This document shows, piece by piece, positions 1-8,158 of a stretch of DNA of 64,000 nt; position 1 is the stretch's first letter, and each line of letters begins with the position of its first letter. The notes under the pieces were generated by a model, which worked only from the letters and a program-made list of their open reading frames with translations, did not search any database and had not been told where the DNA came from. Source of the DNA: Pseudomonas mendocina (lineage in GTDB: Bacteria; Pseudomonadota; Gammaproteobacteria; Pseudomonadales; Pseudomonadaceae); NCBI RefSeq assembly GCF_003008615.1, contig NZ_CP027657.1, positions 4,092,001-4,156,000 of the forward strand, given 5' to 3'. The position numbers were made by a program, and so were the translations under genes.

Positions 1-1161
1 GGTCGTGTCGAGCGTAAGCTACTGGCACTCGTGGCGCTTTTCTACCTGAGTCTGATGTTGCTGGTCGGAGCTATCTGGGGGAGTCAGGTCAGCCTCTCCA
101 GTGGACAGTCTGTACAGGATTTGTATCGATCTCTCTATCGTTTGTCGACACTGCTTTCCACTTTGCAGGATGCCGAGATTGGCCAGCGTGGCTATTTGCT
201 GACTGGCAATCAGCAGTACCTGGTGCCTTACGAGCAGGCCGTTGGGCGACTGGACGAGCAACTGCACGAGATGCTGGATAATCCGACTCTGCAGGCATAT
301 GCGGCTGATCTGAAGGTTATCGCGCGGCTCAGCGAGCTCAAGCGTGACGAGTTAGCGCAGACCATCATCTTGCGTAGAGAGCAAGGCCAGTACGAGGCGC
401 AGCGCGTTTTGGCTGCAAATGACGGCAAGCTGTACATGGATGAGATGCGCCAGCGCATCGGCAATGTCGAGCGCGGCGTGGCTCTGTCGCTTCGGGAGCA
501 GAAGGCTGACCTTGAGTGGCGCTCGGGTCTGGCGCTATGGGGCGGCGGTGGTGGGGCGCTATTGATGGTGGCGCTGCTGACGTTACTGTTCAGCGATTTA
601 CGTCGCGATCTACGTGAGCGCGCCGAATTGCTCGAGCGACTGGCTTTCGAGTCGCAGCATGACAGCCTGACCCATTTACCCAATCGCCGTGCATTCAACG
701 AGGCTCTGGATCAGGCGCTGGCTCTGGCCCGGCGCGGTGAGCGTCATGTCGCACTGCTGTACCTCGATCTGGATGGCTTCAAGCCGATCAATGATCAACT
801 TGGGCATGCCGCAGGCGATGCCACTCTCAAAGCGGTTGTCGCGCGCTGGCAGGAAGTGGTTCGTGAGGGCGAGGTATTGGCGCGTCTCGGGGGGGATGAG
901 TTCGCCGTGATCGCGGCTGGTGATGCCGCGGCAGTCGAACGTCTGGCGCAGCGACTGATCGACGCACTGGATGGCCCTTTGCTGGAGCGGCATTCAAGTA
1001 TGCGTGTCGGGGTAAGTGTCGGCCTGGCGCGCTATGCCGAACACGGCGAGGATCGCCGTCGCCTGATTGCAGCCGCCGATACGGCCATGTATCGCGCCAA
1101 GGAGGCCGGTAAACATTGCTATGCCTGGCCTGAGGCTACAGGTCGTGGGGTGGGTGTTTAG
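1..1161 (+). CDS. Diguanylate cyclase with CHASE3-like sensor (5' partial)
   Basis: The reading frame is open to the left window edge, so the N-terminus is missing; the GTG at 31 is probably internal. A hydrophobic segment near the left end, an alpha-helical CHASE3-like periplasmic region, and a second membrane segment (about 540-595) precede a C-terminal GGDEF domain with an intact LGGDEF motif. The product should make cyclic di-GMP from two GTP at the inner membrane in response to a signal. The usual RxxD inhibitory site before GGDEF reads REGE here, so product inhibition may be weak. GGDEF identity is certain; the CHASE3 assignment is by appearance. Confidence 0.88.
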   Translation, partial: GRVERKLLALVALFYLSLMLLVGAIWGSQVSLSSGQSVQDLYRSLYRLSTLLSTLQDAEIGQRGYLLTGNQQYLVPYEQAVGRLDEQLHEMLDNPTLQAYAADLKVIARLSELKRDELAQTIILRREQGQYEAQRVLAANDGKLYMDEMRQRIGNVERGVALSLREQKADLEWRSGLALWGGGGGALLMVALLTLLFSDLRRDLRERAELLERLAFESQHDSLTHLPNRRAFNEALDQALALARRGERHVALLYLDLDGFKPINDQLGHAAGDATLKAVVARWQEVVREGEVLARLGGDEFAVIAAGDAAAVERLAQRLIDALDGPLLERHSSMRVGVSVGLARYAEHGEDRRRLIAAADTAMYRAKEAGKHCYAWPEATGRGVGV

Positions 1162-1332
1162 GTAATCCAGGTCGTTCTCGGTAATGCTCTCGCTGAATAT
1201 GATCCCGCCTGTGTCTTTTCGTCACATCCCCGCATCATTCTGAGGCTGGTCTTTTTCCTGCATGATCTTCGTTGGCGAGTGCCTATCCTGGGCGTTCGAG
1301 CCGTCATGCCGGTTTCGGGAGAGAACTACGTA

Positions 1333-1827
1333 ATGAATTGGGTGGAGCGCCTGCGCACGAGCATGCATGGTCTGGCTGAGTCCCTGGGCAACCTGCTGAT
1401 GGAGGCTTTCCATTATCTGGCCTTGTTCGCCATCGGTGCGATCACTGCCTGGGCGGGGGTGATGGCCTTTCTTGGCATGTTGGAAAAGGGGCATATCACG
1501 GTCGATGACGTCCTGCTGCTGTTCATCTACCTTGAGCTGGCGGCGATGGTGGGGATCTACTTCAAGACCAACCACATGCCGATTCGCTTCATGATCTACG
1601 TGGCGATCACCGCGCTGACTCGTTTGCTGATTTCCGACATTTCCCACACGCACAAGCCGAGTTGGGGCGTGGTGATGGTATCGGGGGCGATCCTGTTGCT
1701 GGCCTTGGCGATTCTGGTGGTGCGCTATGCGTCGTCGCGGTTCCCCGCCGTGGCTGGGCCGAACCCGCGTGGCAAGGCGCGCAATCGCGAAGACGCCGAG
1801 TCCGAGCGTGATGATACGTCTGACTGA
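1333..1827 (+). CDS. psiE: PsiE family phosphate-starvation-inducible membrane protein
   Basis: A 164-residue protein with four evident membrane helices and a polar C-terminal tail rich in Arg, Glu and Asp, typical of the PsiE family. The ATG at 1333 is chosen because GGGAGA lies 9 nt upstream; an in-frame ATG at 1279 has no such site. The molecular role of PsiE is unknown; it belongs to phosphate-starvation regulons in enterobacteria. I see no convincing Pho box in the 170 bases upstream. Both neighbours are unrelated, so it is probably monocistronic. Confidence 0.82.
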   Translation: MNWVERLRTSMHGLAESLGNLLMEAFHYLALFAIGAITAWAGVMAFLGMLEKGHITVDDVLLLFIYLELAAMVGIYFKTNHMPIRFMIYVAITALTRLLISDISHTHKPSWGVVMVSGAILLLALAILVVRYASSRFPAVAGPNPRGKARNREDAESERDDTSD

Positions 1828-2065
1828 ACGCTCTGGTATTGCCAAGAGTGCGATGCGTATGGCGTTCAGCCGGCATACAGGCGTAGCGGGTTGGTGATCG
1901 TCATTTCGTTGTCTCGATTCGATCACCCAGTAGCCCGCTGTCAACGACGCGACTTTTACGCTCAAATCGAACCAGTCCAGTACCGCTGATGAGCAATACC
2001 TTGTCCCCGGTTCATACTCAGCTAACTAATGACGCCCCCTACCTGGCATCTATCGCCAAGATGAT

Positions 2066-2395
2066 TCAGGCCGGTGCCAGACGGCGGCGTTCGGCGCGGA
2101 TTTCCGGCAGGTCGTTGCGGCGTAGATAAACCCGCAGCGGTTCGCTGAGATTCACTCGGTCGTCGATACGCTGCTCCTGCAGCCAGGCCAGGCGCTGGCG
2201 ATCCAGGCGCATCAGCTCGCCCTCGTCGGCGTGCCAGACATACTCGCAGGTGGGGGTGATGGTCTCGGCCGGTACGTCGAGGCCGAAGCTGTCTTCGGAG
2301 AAACGCAGCAGGTAGTGGCCGGTCTTGGCGTTGTAGCCGACGAAACCCTGCAACTGGTCGGCGGCCTGGCAGATCTGGGCGGACGTGATACTCAT
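2066..2395 (-). CDS. Conserved hypothetical protein, 109 aa
   Basis: A small soluble protein, rich in Arg, Leu and Glu towards the C-terminus, with no signal peptide, membrane segment or Cys cluster. The codon usage is that of a real Pseudomonas gene (strong G/C at third positions). It stands alone, 220 bases downstream of the Nudix gene on the same strand, with a repeat between them. I do not recognise the family and assign no function. Confidence 0.6.
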   Translation of the reverse strand: MSITSAQICQAADQLQGFVGYNAKTGHYLLRFSEDSFGLDVPAETITPTCEYVWHADEGELMRLDRQRLAWLQEQRIDDRVNLSEPLRVYLRRNDLPEIRAERRRLAPA

Positions 2396-2493
2396 GGCAA
2401 ACCTCGATTCCGATGGGGTTTGCAGGCAAGGCGAATGGTTCTGTTTATCGGCGCAGCCTAACCGCTGGTGCTGTCGTCTGCGTTGTCGTGGAT

Positions 2494-2600
2494 CAAAAAA
2501 TCACCGGGAGCGATTTTTGACGTTGGCTCCGCCGACGGCCCGCACGGGTGGCCACCAAGGATGGCAGGCCACAAAAAATGCCGGGAGCAGTTCTTGACGT
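2494..2600. repeat. Terminator-like intergenic repeat (CCGGGAGC hairpin family)
   Basis: Two hairpin modules sit in this stretch: AAAAATC-ACCGGGAGC-GATTTTT at the left, and a weaker AAAAAATGCCGGGAGCAGTTCTT at the right, joined by a GC-rich spacer containing CGGCCCGCACGGGTGGCCACC. The same arrangement occurs in the opposite orientation at 62902-62982. A and T runs on the two sides of the stem make it look like a bidirectional intrinsic terminator; it would end transcription from the Nudix/YebC operon. Confidence 0.6.
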
Positions 2601-2615
2601 CGCTGTGCGGCGGCC

Positions 2616-3035
2616 TTACGAGGTCGCCGCCAGGGATTGAAGCCGTGCCAGAGCCGGCAACACCTGTTCGCGCAGTAGTGGCGCCAGGTCATCGGGGAGG
2701 TGCTGTGTGGTGTCGAGCCAGCGCAGTTCTTCCAGCTCGGCAGCGGGCTGAACGGCATGGGGCAGGGCGGCGCGAAAGATATCCGCCTGCAGCCAGGTGT
2801 CGGCCTCGTTGGCGGCGGGCGCCTGGAACTGGCCGAAGGCTTGCAACGCACCAGCGCCCAATCGCAGTTCGAGTTCTTCGAACAGCTCACGTTCGAGCGC
2901 GGTCAGTGCATCCTCGCCTGGTTCGCGTTTGCCGCCTGGAAGCATGAAGAAACGGGTATTGCGTTTGCGCACCAGCAACAGCCGGCCCTGTTCGTCGAAC
3001 AGGCAGGCAGCGGCGATATGAAGAGTGGTTTTCAT
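2616..3035 (-). CDS. Nudix (MutT-like) hydrolase
   Basis: A 139-residue Nudix protein. The Nudix box is complete (G-x5-E-x7-RE-LFEELEL, about residues 34-58), giving the metal-binding Glu residues that hydrolyse a nucleoside diphosphate linked to another moiety; the true substrate cannot be read from sequence. The start at 3035 gives a typical Nudix N-terminus (MKTTLHIAAACLFDEQGRLL); a start at 3077 would add 14 residues overlapping the stop of the upstream gene. It lies 41 bases downstream of the YebC-family gene, so both are probably co-transcribed. Confidence 0.85.
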   Translation of the reverse strand: MKTTLHIAAACLFDEQGRLLLVRKRNTRFFMLPGGKREPGEDALTALERELFEELELRLGAGALQAFGQFQAPAANEADTWLQADIFRAALPHAVQPAAELEELRWLDTTQHLPDDLAPLLREQVLPALARLQSLAATS

Positions 3036-3076
3036 AAGGGAAGCGTAGGGCGCCCATTCAGGACGCCCTGCGATCA

Positions 3077-3778
3077 TCAGCCGGCCAGGCCGACGTAGAC
3101 GTTCTGCACATCATCGTGGCCGTCGATGGCCTCGAGGAACGCTTCGACTTCTTCCATCTGCTCCGGCGTCAGGTTGGTCACCGGGTTCTTCGGGCGATAG
3201 CCGAGCTTGGCCGAGTTGACGGTGAAACCTTGCTCTGGCAGCGCCTTGCATACGGCATCGAGGTCGGTCGGCTCGGTGATGAACAGAGTCGCGCCCTCGT
3301 CATCGGGGACGAAATCCTGGGCGCCGGCTTCGATGGCAGCCAGTTCCGGGTCAGCCCCGTCGTCGCTGCTGGCTTCGATCAGGCCAACGTGGTCGAAGTC
3401 CCAACTGACCGAGCCGGAGGCCCCGAGTTGGCCCTTGCGGAACAGCACGCGAATCTCGGCGACAGTGCGGTTGACGTTGTCGGTCAGGCACTCGACGATC
3501 AGCGGCACCTGGTGCGGGGCGAAGCCTTCGTACTGGGTGCGCTCGTAGTTGATCACTTCACCGGACAGGCCTGCGCCTTTCTTGATGGCGCGTTCCAGGG
3601 TGTCCTTGGGCATCGAGGCTTTCTTGGCCTGATGCACGGCCAAGCGCAGTTTGGGGTTCATGTCCGGGTCGGCGCCGTTACGCGCAGCGAGCATGATTTC
3701 CTTCACCAGCTTGCCGAAGATCTTGCCTCGGGCATTGGCGGCGGCTTCTTTGGGTTTGGCTTTCCATTGGGCGCCCAT
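3077..3778 (-). CDS. YebC/PmpR family regulator or ribosome-rescue factor (YeeN-type)
   Basis: A full-length (233 aa) three-domain YebC-family protein. The N-terminus [20 protein letters not shown] replaces the MAGHSKWANIKHRK start of canonical YebC, so this is the YeeN-like paralogue, not the copy normally next to ruvC. Conserved blocks include [17 protein letters not shown] and the [13 protein letters not shown] segment. Members have been described as DNA-binding regulators (PmpR, a quinolone-signal regulator in P. aeruginosa); more recent work links YebC proteins to relief of ribosome stalling at prolines. AGGAG lies 8 bases before the ATG. First gene of a probable operon with the Nudix gene. 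Confidence 0.88.
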   Translation of the reverse strand: MGAQWKAKPKEAAANARGKIFGKLVKEIMLAARNGADPDMNPKLRLAVHQAKKASMPKDTLERAIKKGAGLSGEVINYERTQYEGFAPHQVPLIVECLTDNVNRTVAEIRVLFRKGQLGASGSVSWDFDHVGLIEASSDDGADPELAAIEAGAQDFVPDDEGATLFITEPTDLDAVCKALPEQGFTVNSAKLGYRPKNPVTNLTPEQMEEVEAFLEAIDGHDDVQNVYVGLAG

Positions 3779-3903
3779 CTGGGGTCTCCTGGCCGATAGG
3801 TGAGACGGCGTCAGCGCAGGTCGTGGCGTGACGATCGGATAGGCTGCGGATTCTAGTGCCTTGTGCGGCTGACGGCACCTGCAATTTCGGCCGGAGTGTA
3901 CAG

Positions 3904-3932
3904 CACCCGGCGCAGTGGGCCTGCGCCGGGTG
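3904..3932. terminator. Strong palindromic hairpin between YebC upstream region and small basic gene
   Basis: A perfect 12-bp stem (CACCCGGCGCAG / CTGCGCCGGGTG) with a 5-base loop lies 9 bases past the stop of the 43-codon gene on the minus strand. No clear U-tract follows on either strand, so it may be a transcript-end stabiliser rather than a classic intrinsic terminator. Confidence 0.55.
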
Positions 3933-3941
3933 AGGGTCAGG

Positions 3942-4073
3942 TCAGGCGTGGGTCGAGTGGCTACCCAGCAAGGTCTGACCCTGTTTCTTCGTACGCTTGG
4001 CTTCGCGCTTTTCGTGCGCGGTCTTCTGGGGCTTCTTCTTGCTTTCCTTATGTGAATCCTGACTCTTGCTCAT
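3942..4073 (-). CDS. Small highly basic protein, 43 aa
   Basis: A 43-codon frame starting [20 protein letters not shown] and ending [11 protein letters not shown], with about one third Lys/Arg and no hydrophobic segment. GGAG sits 9 bases upstream of the ATG and a perfect hairpin follows the stop, so this has start, ribosome site and transcript end like a genuine gene. I recall similar short Lys-rich proteins in other pseudomonads. A nucleic-acid or ribosome-associated role is plausible from the charge but is only inference. Confidence 0.7.
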   Translation of the reverse strand: MSKSQDSHKESKKKPQKTAHEKREAKRTKKQGQTLLGSHSTHA

Positions 4074-4275
4074 GGTGGTGACTCCGGGAAATGGATCATT
4101 GACTGGACATATACGTACTGGTCACTACCACCTCCTCGGCCCCTGGGCCGTCTGCAAAGCGCATTCACCGTATGAAGCATAGTCGCTGGAGCGTAACAGG
4201 TTGTAGCGAATCATCGGTCGATCGTCGTACTGGCTTACCTATGCTTGTCTTTTTGCTGTGAGTCGGGAGGCCATC

Positions 4276-4986
4276 GTGTTTCGTCTATTTCATCGCGTGG
4301 GCGTCGTCCTGTTGTCTGCATGGTTGACGCTGGGCGTCACGTCGAGCCTGGCGCAGGAGGTGCCACAACGCATTGGTGTCATTGGTACCGGCAACATCGG
4401 TAGCCCGTTGGCGCGACTGTGGGTCGAGGCGGGGCATGAGGTGATGATCTCCTCGCGCAATCCCGAGCGTTTGCAGCCTTTGGCCGAGGAGTTGGGCGCG
4501 CGTGCGTGGGTGGGCACCCCATGCGAGGCGGCGGCCTTTGGCGAGGTGATCCTGCTGGCGGTACCTTATGCGGCTACGCCACAGATCGGCCGTGACTGCG
4601 CCACGGAGCTGGCGGGCAAGGTGGTGTTGGACGCCGGCAACCCGCGCCCAGGTCGTGACGGGCCGATGGCCGAGGAGGCCGTGGCGATGGGCGCCGGGTT
4701 GGCCTCGCAGAAATTCCTGCCGGGCGTACGCCTGGTGCGAGCCTTCAACGCCATCGCCGCCTACAACCTGCGCAGCCAGGCTCATCGCGACGGCGAAAAG
4801 CTCGCCATCCCCCTGGCGGCCGATGATCAGGCCGCGCTCGAGGTAGCTGCACGCCTGGTGACGGATGCCGGTTTCGACCCGGTAGTGGTTGGGCCGCTGG
4901 TCAGCGCCAAGTCCTTCGATTTCAACAGCGGGGTCTCGGCGCGCATGCCGACGGCCAGGGAGTTGCGCGCACTGCTGAACCTCTGA
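4276..4986 (+). CDS. NADPH-dependent F420-reductase-like dinucleotide-binding protein with signal peptide
   Basis: A 236-residue protein with a Rossmann motif (GVIGTGNIGSPLARLW) and the SSRNPERL segment that fits NADP-preferring members of the F420-reductase-like (pfam03807) family. Start is GTG 4276, with GGGAGG five bases upstream. Unusually, the Rossmann domain is preceded by a clear signal peptide (FLFHR-like basic start, hydrophobic VGVVLLSAWLTLGVTSSLA, then AQE). Pseudomonads are not known to make F420, so the substrate is probably something else. Export would place a dinucleotide-binding protein in the periplasm, which is odd. The next gene is also predicted to be exported. Confidence 0.75.
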   Translation: MFRLFHRVGVVLLSAWLTLGVTSSLAQEVPQRIGVIGTGNIGSPLARLWVEAGHEVMISSRNPERLQPLAEELGARAWVGTPCEAAAFGEVILLAVPYAATPQIGRDCATELAGKVVLDAGNPRPGRDGPMAEEAVAMGAGLASQKFLPGVRLVRAFNAIAAYNLRSQAHRDGEKLAIPLAADDQAALEVAARLVTDAGFDPVVVGPLVSAKSFDFNSGVSARMPTARELRALLNL

Positions 4987-5055
4987 TGGCGCTTGCCTGG
5001 CTGATCCGGGCGACGCAACATGGCGGCCCTGCGCATTCGCCAAAAGGAGTTGCCC

Positions 5056-6096
5056 ATGTCGCGTTGGACGCTGGTCGCCGGGTTGATGCTGGCCACGGGG
5101 ATGACCCAGGCGGCGCCCGAGCAGGTGCCGCTGTACCGGGAAATCAAGGATTGGGTGGTAGCCTGTGACAACCTGCGCGGTTGCCAGGCGCTGAGCGCCC
5201 CCGAGAGTTTCAATTACAACCCGCTGGGCCTTCACCTGCAGCGTGATGCTGGCGCGCAGGCGCCTCTGAGGCTCTACCTGCGCGATACCGAGCAGCGTGA
5301 GTTTTCCCCCTTGCTGCTCGATGGCAAACCCTTGGCGAACGCCGCTGCGCTGCAGCAGGTGAATCGTGACGGCGAAGCATTGCTGATGGCCGAGGGCGCC
5401 AGCGCTCAGGCATTGCTGACCGAGTTGCGCAACGGTGAGCAATTGCGCATGGACGTGAAGGGCGAGGAAGAAGTGCAGGTGTCGCTCAGCGGGCTTTCCG
5501 CCGCGCTGCTGTTGATGAATGCCGTGCAGGGCCGGGTGGAAACCCGCAGCGCCTTGTATCGCCCTGGTACCCGTGCTGACAGCGAGGTACCGGATGCGCC
5601 GCAGGCGCCGCGTCTACGTGCTTATCCCGGCGTTACGCCGCTTGGCGAAGACGAAAGCCGAGCCATCGCCGAGGCGGTGATGTCGCAGACGCGCAGCCAG
5701 TGGAGCGAGGAGGACATGGACAGCGAGCCCGAAGCCGAAGCCTTCGCGCTTAGCGACCACGAAGCGCTGGTCATCATTCGCACCTGGTGCGCGGCTTACA
5801 ACTGCGACTTCGCTGTCTTTCGCGTCGACCGCCAGCCGCCTTACGCGGAGCAGGATTTGCAGCTTGAGCCGCTGCCTTTGGATCATGATGGGTTGTCAGG
5901 CTGGGTCAGCTACGAGCCGAAGACCGGTGAGCTGGCCTATCTGTACAAGGGGCGGGGAATTGCCGATTGCGGAGACGCGGGGAGTTGGCGCTTTGATGGC
6001 GAGCGCTTTCAACTGGCGTCATTCAGCACCTTGAATCGCTGTGCCGGTGGTAACCCTGGCGATTGGCCTGAACTGTGGCGCACAGCCGAACCTTGA
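5056..6096 (+). CDS. DUF1176 family exported protein
   Basis: A 346-residue protein with a signal peptide (MSRWTLVAGLMLATGMTQAA) followed by a DUF1176-type sequence: WVVACDNLRGCQA near the N-terminus, DHEALVIIRTWCAAYNCDF in the middle and DCGDAGSWRFDG near the C-terminus, with paired Cys residues that may form periplasmic disulfides. The ATG at 5056 follows AAAAGGAG, deciding the start over an upstream in-frame one. It lies 70 bases after the previous gene and may share its transcript. The function of DUF1176 proteins is unknown. Confidence 0.82.
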   Translation: MSRWTLVAGLMLATGMTQAAPEQVPLYREIKDWVVACDNLRGCQALSAPESFNYNPLGLHLQRDAGAQAPLRLYLRDTEQREFSPLLLDGKPLANAAALQQVNRDGEALLMAEGASAQALLTELRNGEQLRMDVKGEEEVQVSLSGLSAALLLMNAVQGRVETRSALYRPGTRADSEVPDAPQAPRLRAYPGVTPLGEDESRAIAEAVMSQTRSQWSEEDMDSEPEAEAFALSDHEALVIIRTWCAAYNCDFAVFRVDRQPPYAEQDLQLEPLPLDHDGLSGWVSYEPKTGELAYLYKGRGIADCGDAGSWRFDGERFQLASFSTLNRCAGGNPGDWPELWRTAEP

Positions 6097-6104
6097 TCGA
6101 GAGC

Positions 6105-6125
6105 GGTGCGCGCGGCGCACTCTAC
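6105..6125. repeat. Single REP of the GGTGCGCACGGCGCACC family
   Basis: A 21-base copy (GGTGCGCGCGGCGCACTCTAC) with one change in the conserved CACCCTAC tail; member of the RAYT-associated family seen at about ten intergenic sites in this window. Confidence 0.7.
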
Positions 6126-6130
6126 TGGTT

Positions 6131-6300
6131 TAGAACCTGTTCACGATCTTTCTCTGCTGCTTACGAAATTGGTGGGCTGAAGCCCACCCTACCGTAGCGC
6201 GAAACTCTCAAGGGGGTTAGCCCACCAGCTTGTAGGTATCTACACCCGTTCGCAGACAAAACCATCGAAAATGAGCCTAAAGATAATGAACAGGCTCTTA
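6131..6300. mobile_element. MITE-like element with imperfect terminal inverted repeats
   Basis: The left end TAGAACCTGTTCACGATCTT (6131-6150) is nearly the inverse of the right end AAGATAATGAACAGGCTCTTA (6280-6300). Between them is the palindrome GTGGGCTGAAGCCCAC (about 6172-6187). Length is 170 bases and there is no coding frame. The right end supplies the stop codon of the TSUP gene (6298-6300). I see no clear target duplication. Confidence 0.55.
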
Positions 6301-7032
6301 GAGGTACCGCCAGATCAGTTGTATGCCGGCCAGTAGAATGCCCAGCCGGGCAATGCGGTAGAACCACAGGTGGTTGACCCGTGATTGCAGCCACAGGCCG
6401 CTCCATACGCCCAGCGGCACGATGGGGGCGAGCATCAGGCTCAGCAGCAGGTTTTCCTGGGTGAACTGGCCCAGCGCGGCATAGGGGAACAGCTTCGCCG
6501 CGTTGGTCAGCAGGAAGAACAGGTTGATGGTGGCAACGAAACGCACCTTCTCCAACTGCTGCGGCAACAGGTGCATCATCACCGGTGGGCCACCGGCATG
6601 GGCGACGAAACTGGTGAAGCCGGCCAGTGTGGACAGCAGCGTACCGCGGCCTTTGTGCAGCGGGCGTGGCGCCTGGTTGCCGACCACCAGGCCGAGTCCG
6701 ACGAAGAGGATGGCGATGGCGCCAATCAGTAGACCGATGGCGCGCTCGTCGAAGAAGCCGAAGGTCAGCGAGCCGATGACGATGCCGATCACGGCACCGG
6801 GCAGCATGACCCTGAGGTTGGCCGTATCCCATTTGCCCCAGTAAGCCTTCAGCCCCACCACGTCGGCCAGGCAGAGAATCGGCAACATGACCGCCACTGC
6901 CTGTTTCGGTGAGGTCGCCAGTGCCAGTAGCGGTACGGCGATGCCGCCCAGAGCGCCGCCGAAACCGCCCTTGGACAGCCCGGTAAGGAAGATCGCCGGC
7001 AGAGCGAACAGCAGAAAGTCGTGCAGGGTCAT
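6298..7032 (-). CDS. TSUP family (TauE/SafE) membrane permease
   Basis: A 244-residue, almost entirely hydrophobic protein with about eight membrane helices and the family start LPAIFLTGLSKGGFGGALGG, plus a repeat-like second half (AGFTSFVAHAGGPPVMMHLLP). TSUP proteins export or import sulfite, sulfoacetate or related anions; the substrate cannot be read here. The stop codon falls inside the inverted repeat of a MITE-like element, so the last residues (IQLIWRYL) may have been altered by its insertion. Neighbouring EamA gene is divergent. Confidence 0.88.
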   Translation of the reverse strand: MTLHDFLLFALPAIFLTGLSKGGFGGALGGIAVPLLALATSPKQAVAVMLPILCLADVVGLKAYWGKWDTANLRVMLPGAVIGIVIGSLTFGFFDERAIGLLIGAIAILFVGLGLVVGNQAPRPLHKGRGTLLSTLAGFTSFVAHAGGPPVMMHLLPQQLEKVRFVATINLFFLLTNAAKLFPYAALGQFTQENLLLSLMLAPIVPLGVWSGLWLQSRVNHLWFYRIARLGILLAGIQLIWRYL

Positions 7033-7210
7033 GAGGCATTACGAGCGAGGGGGAGGGCGCAGAGTAGCAAAGGCCATGTGCTGACTGAACGCCTTGCAGG
7101 CGATCAGGGGGCGATCAGCGCACTGTGCGGTGTTTTTCTTCTGGCACTGTGTCTGCCGCATTATCGGCCATGCGGGTCTAATGAGTGCCCTTCGTTCTAG
7201 GACTGTTTCC

Positions 7211-8104
7211 ATGTCACCCAAGGATCTGCTGCTGGCGCTGCTGGTGATCGTCGTCTGGGGGCTGAACTTCGTGGTGATCAAGGTCGGCCTGCACGGCATG
7301 CCGCCGATGTTGATGGGCGCTCTGCGCTTCATGCTCGCCGCATTTCCCGCGATTCTCTTCGTGCGTCGGCCACAAGTGCCGCTGCGCTGGATGCTGGCAT
7401 ACGGCATGACCATCTCGCTGGGCCAGTTCGCCTGCCTGTTCTACGCCATGTACGTCGGCATGCCCGCCGGTCTGGCGTCGCTGGTGCTGCAATCGCAGGC
7501 CTTCTTCACCCTGTTTTTCGCTGCACTGTTTCTCGGTGAGCGGCTGCGCGGCAGCAACCTGTTCGGTCTGCTAGTGGCGGCCAGCGGCCTGGTGCTGATC
7601 GGCCTGCAGGGCGGGCATACCATGACCCTGGCGGGTTTTGCCCTGACCATCGCTGCGGCCTCGATGTGGGCGCTGGGCAATGTGGTCACGCGCAAGCTGG
7701 GCAAGGTCAATCTGGTTGGTCTTGTTGTCTGGGGCAGCCTGATCCCACCGCTGCCGTTCCTGGCGCTGTCGCTGTGGCTGGAGGGGCCGGAGCTGATCGG
7801 GCAGTCGCTGCGCACGCTCAACCTGGATTCGATGCTGGTGCTGGCTTACCTGGCGTTCGGTGCGACCATTCTCGGTTATGGCCTGTGGAGCCGCCTGTTA
7901 TCGCGCTATCCGGCCAGCCAGGTGGCGCCGTTCTCGTTGCTGGTGCCGGTGGTGGGCATCAGCTCGGCGGCGCTGCTGCTGGGCGAGCGCCTGGGGCCGT
8001 TGCAGATGATCGGCGCGGCGCTGGTGATGGTGGGGCTGTTGATCAATGTCTGGGGCGGGCGTTTGCTCGATAGCTGGCGCCGGCGCGAGCCGACGCTGCC
8101 TTAG
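7211..8104 (+). CDS. EamA family (DMT) metabolite exporter
   Basis: A 297-residue drug/metabolite transporter with ten membrane helices in two EamA repeats; characteristic sequences are VWGLNFVVIKVGLHGMPP at the start and FLGERLRGSN and LLGERLGPLQ closing each half. It most resembles the O-acetylserine/cysteine exporter branch (EamA/YdeD), but substrate is inference. The ATG at 7211 is chosen because the upstream in-frame extension has atypical composition. It is divergent from the TSUP gene and convergent with the DUF1003 gene. Confidence 0.87.
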   Translation: MSPKDLLLALLVIVVWGLNFVVIKVGLHGMPPMLMGALRFMLAAFPAILFVRRPQVPLRWMLAYGMTISLGQFACLFYAMYVGMPAGLASLVLQSQAFFTLFFAALFLGERLRGSNLFGLLVAASGLVLIGLQGGHTMTLAGFALTIAAASMWALGNVVTRKLGKVNLVGLVVWGSLIPPLPFLALSLWLEGPELIGQSLRTLNLDSMLVLAYLAFGATILGYGLWSRLLSRYPASQVAPFSLLVPVVGISSAALLLGERLGPLQMIGAALVMVGLLINVWGGRLLDSWRRREPTLP

Positions 8105-8127
8105 GGCGTATTGCTGAAACAGGTGCT

Positions 8128-8148
8128 GGTGCGCATGGCGCACCCTAC
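8128..8148. repeat. Single REP of the GGTGCGCACGGCGCACC family
   Basis: GGTGCGCATGGCGCACCCTA between the convergent EamA and DUF1003 genes; one half of the REPIN unit found elsewhere in the window. Confidence 0.75.
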
Positions 8149-8158
8149 GATCACTGGC

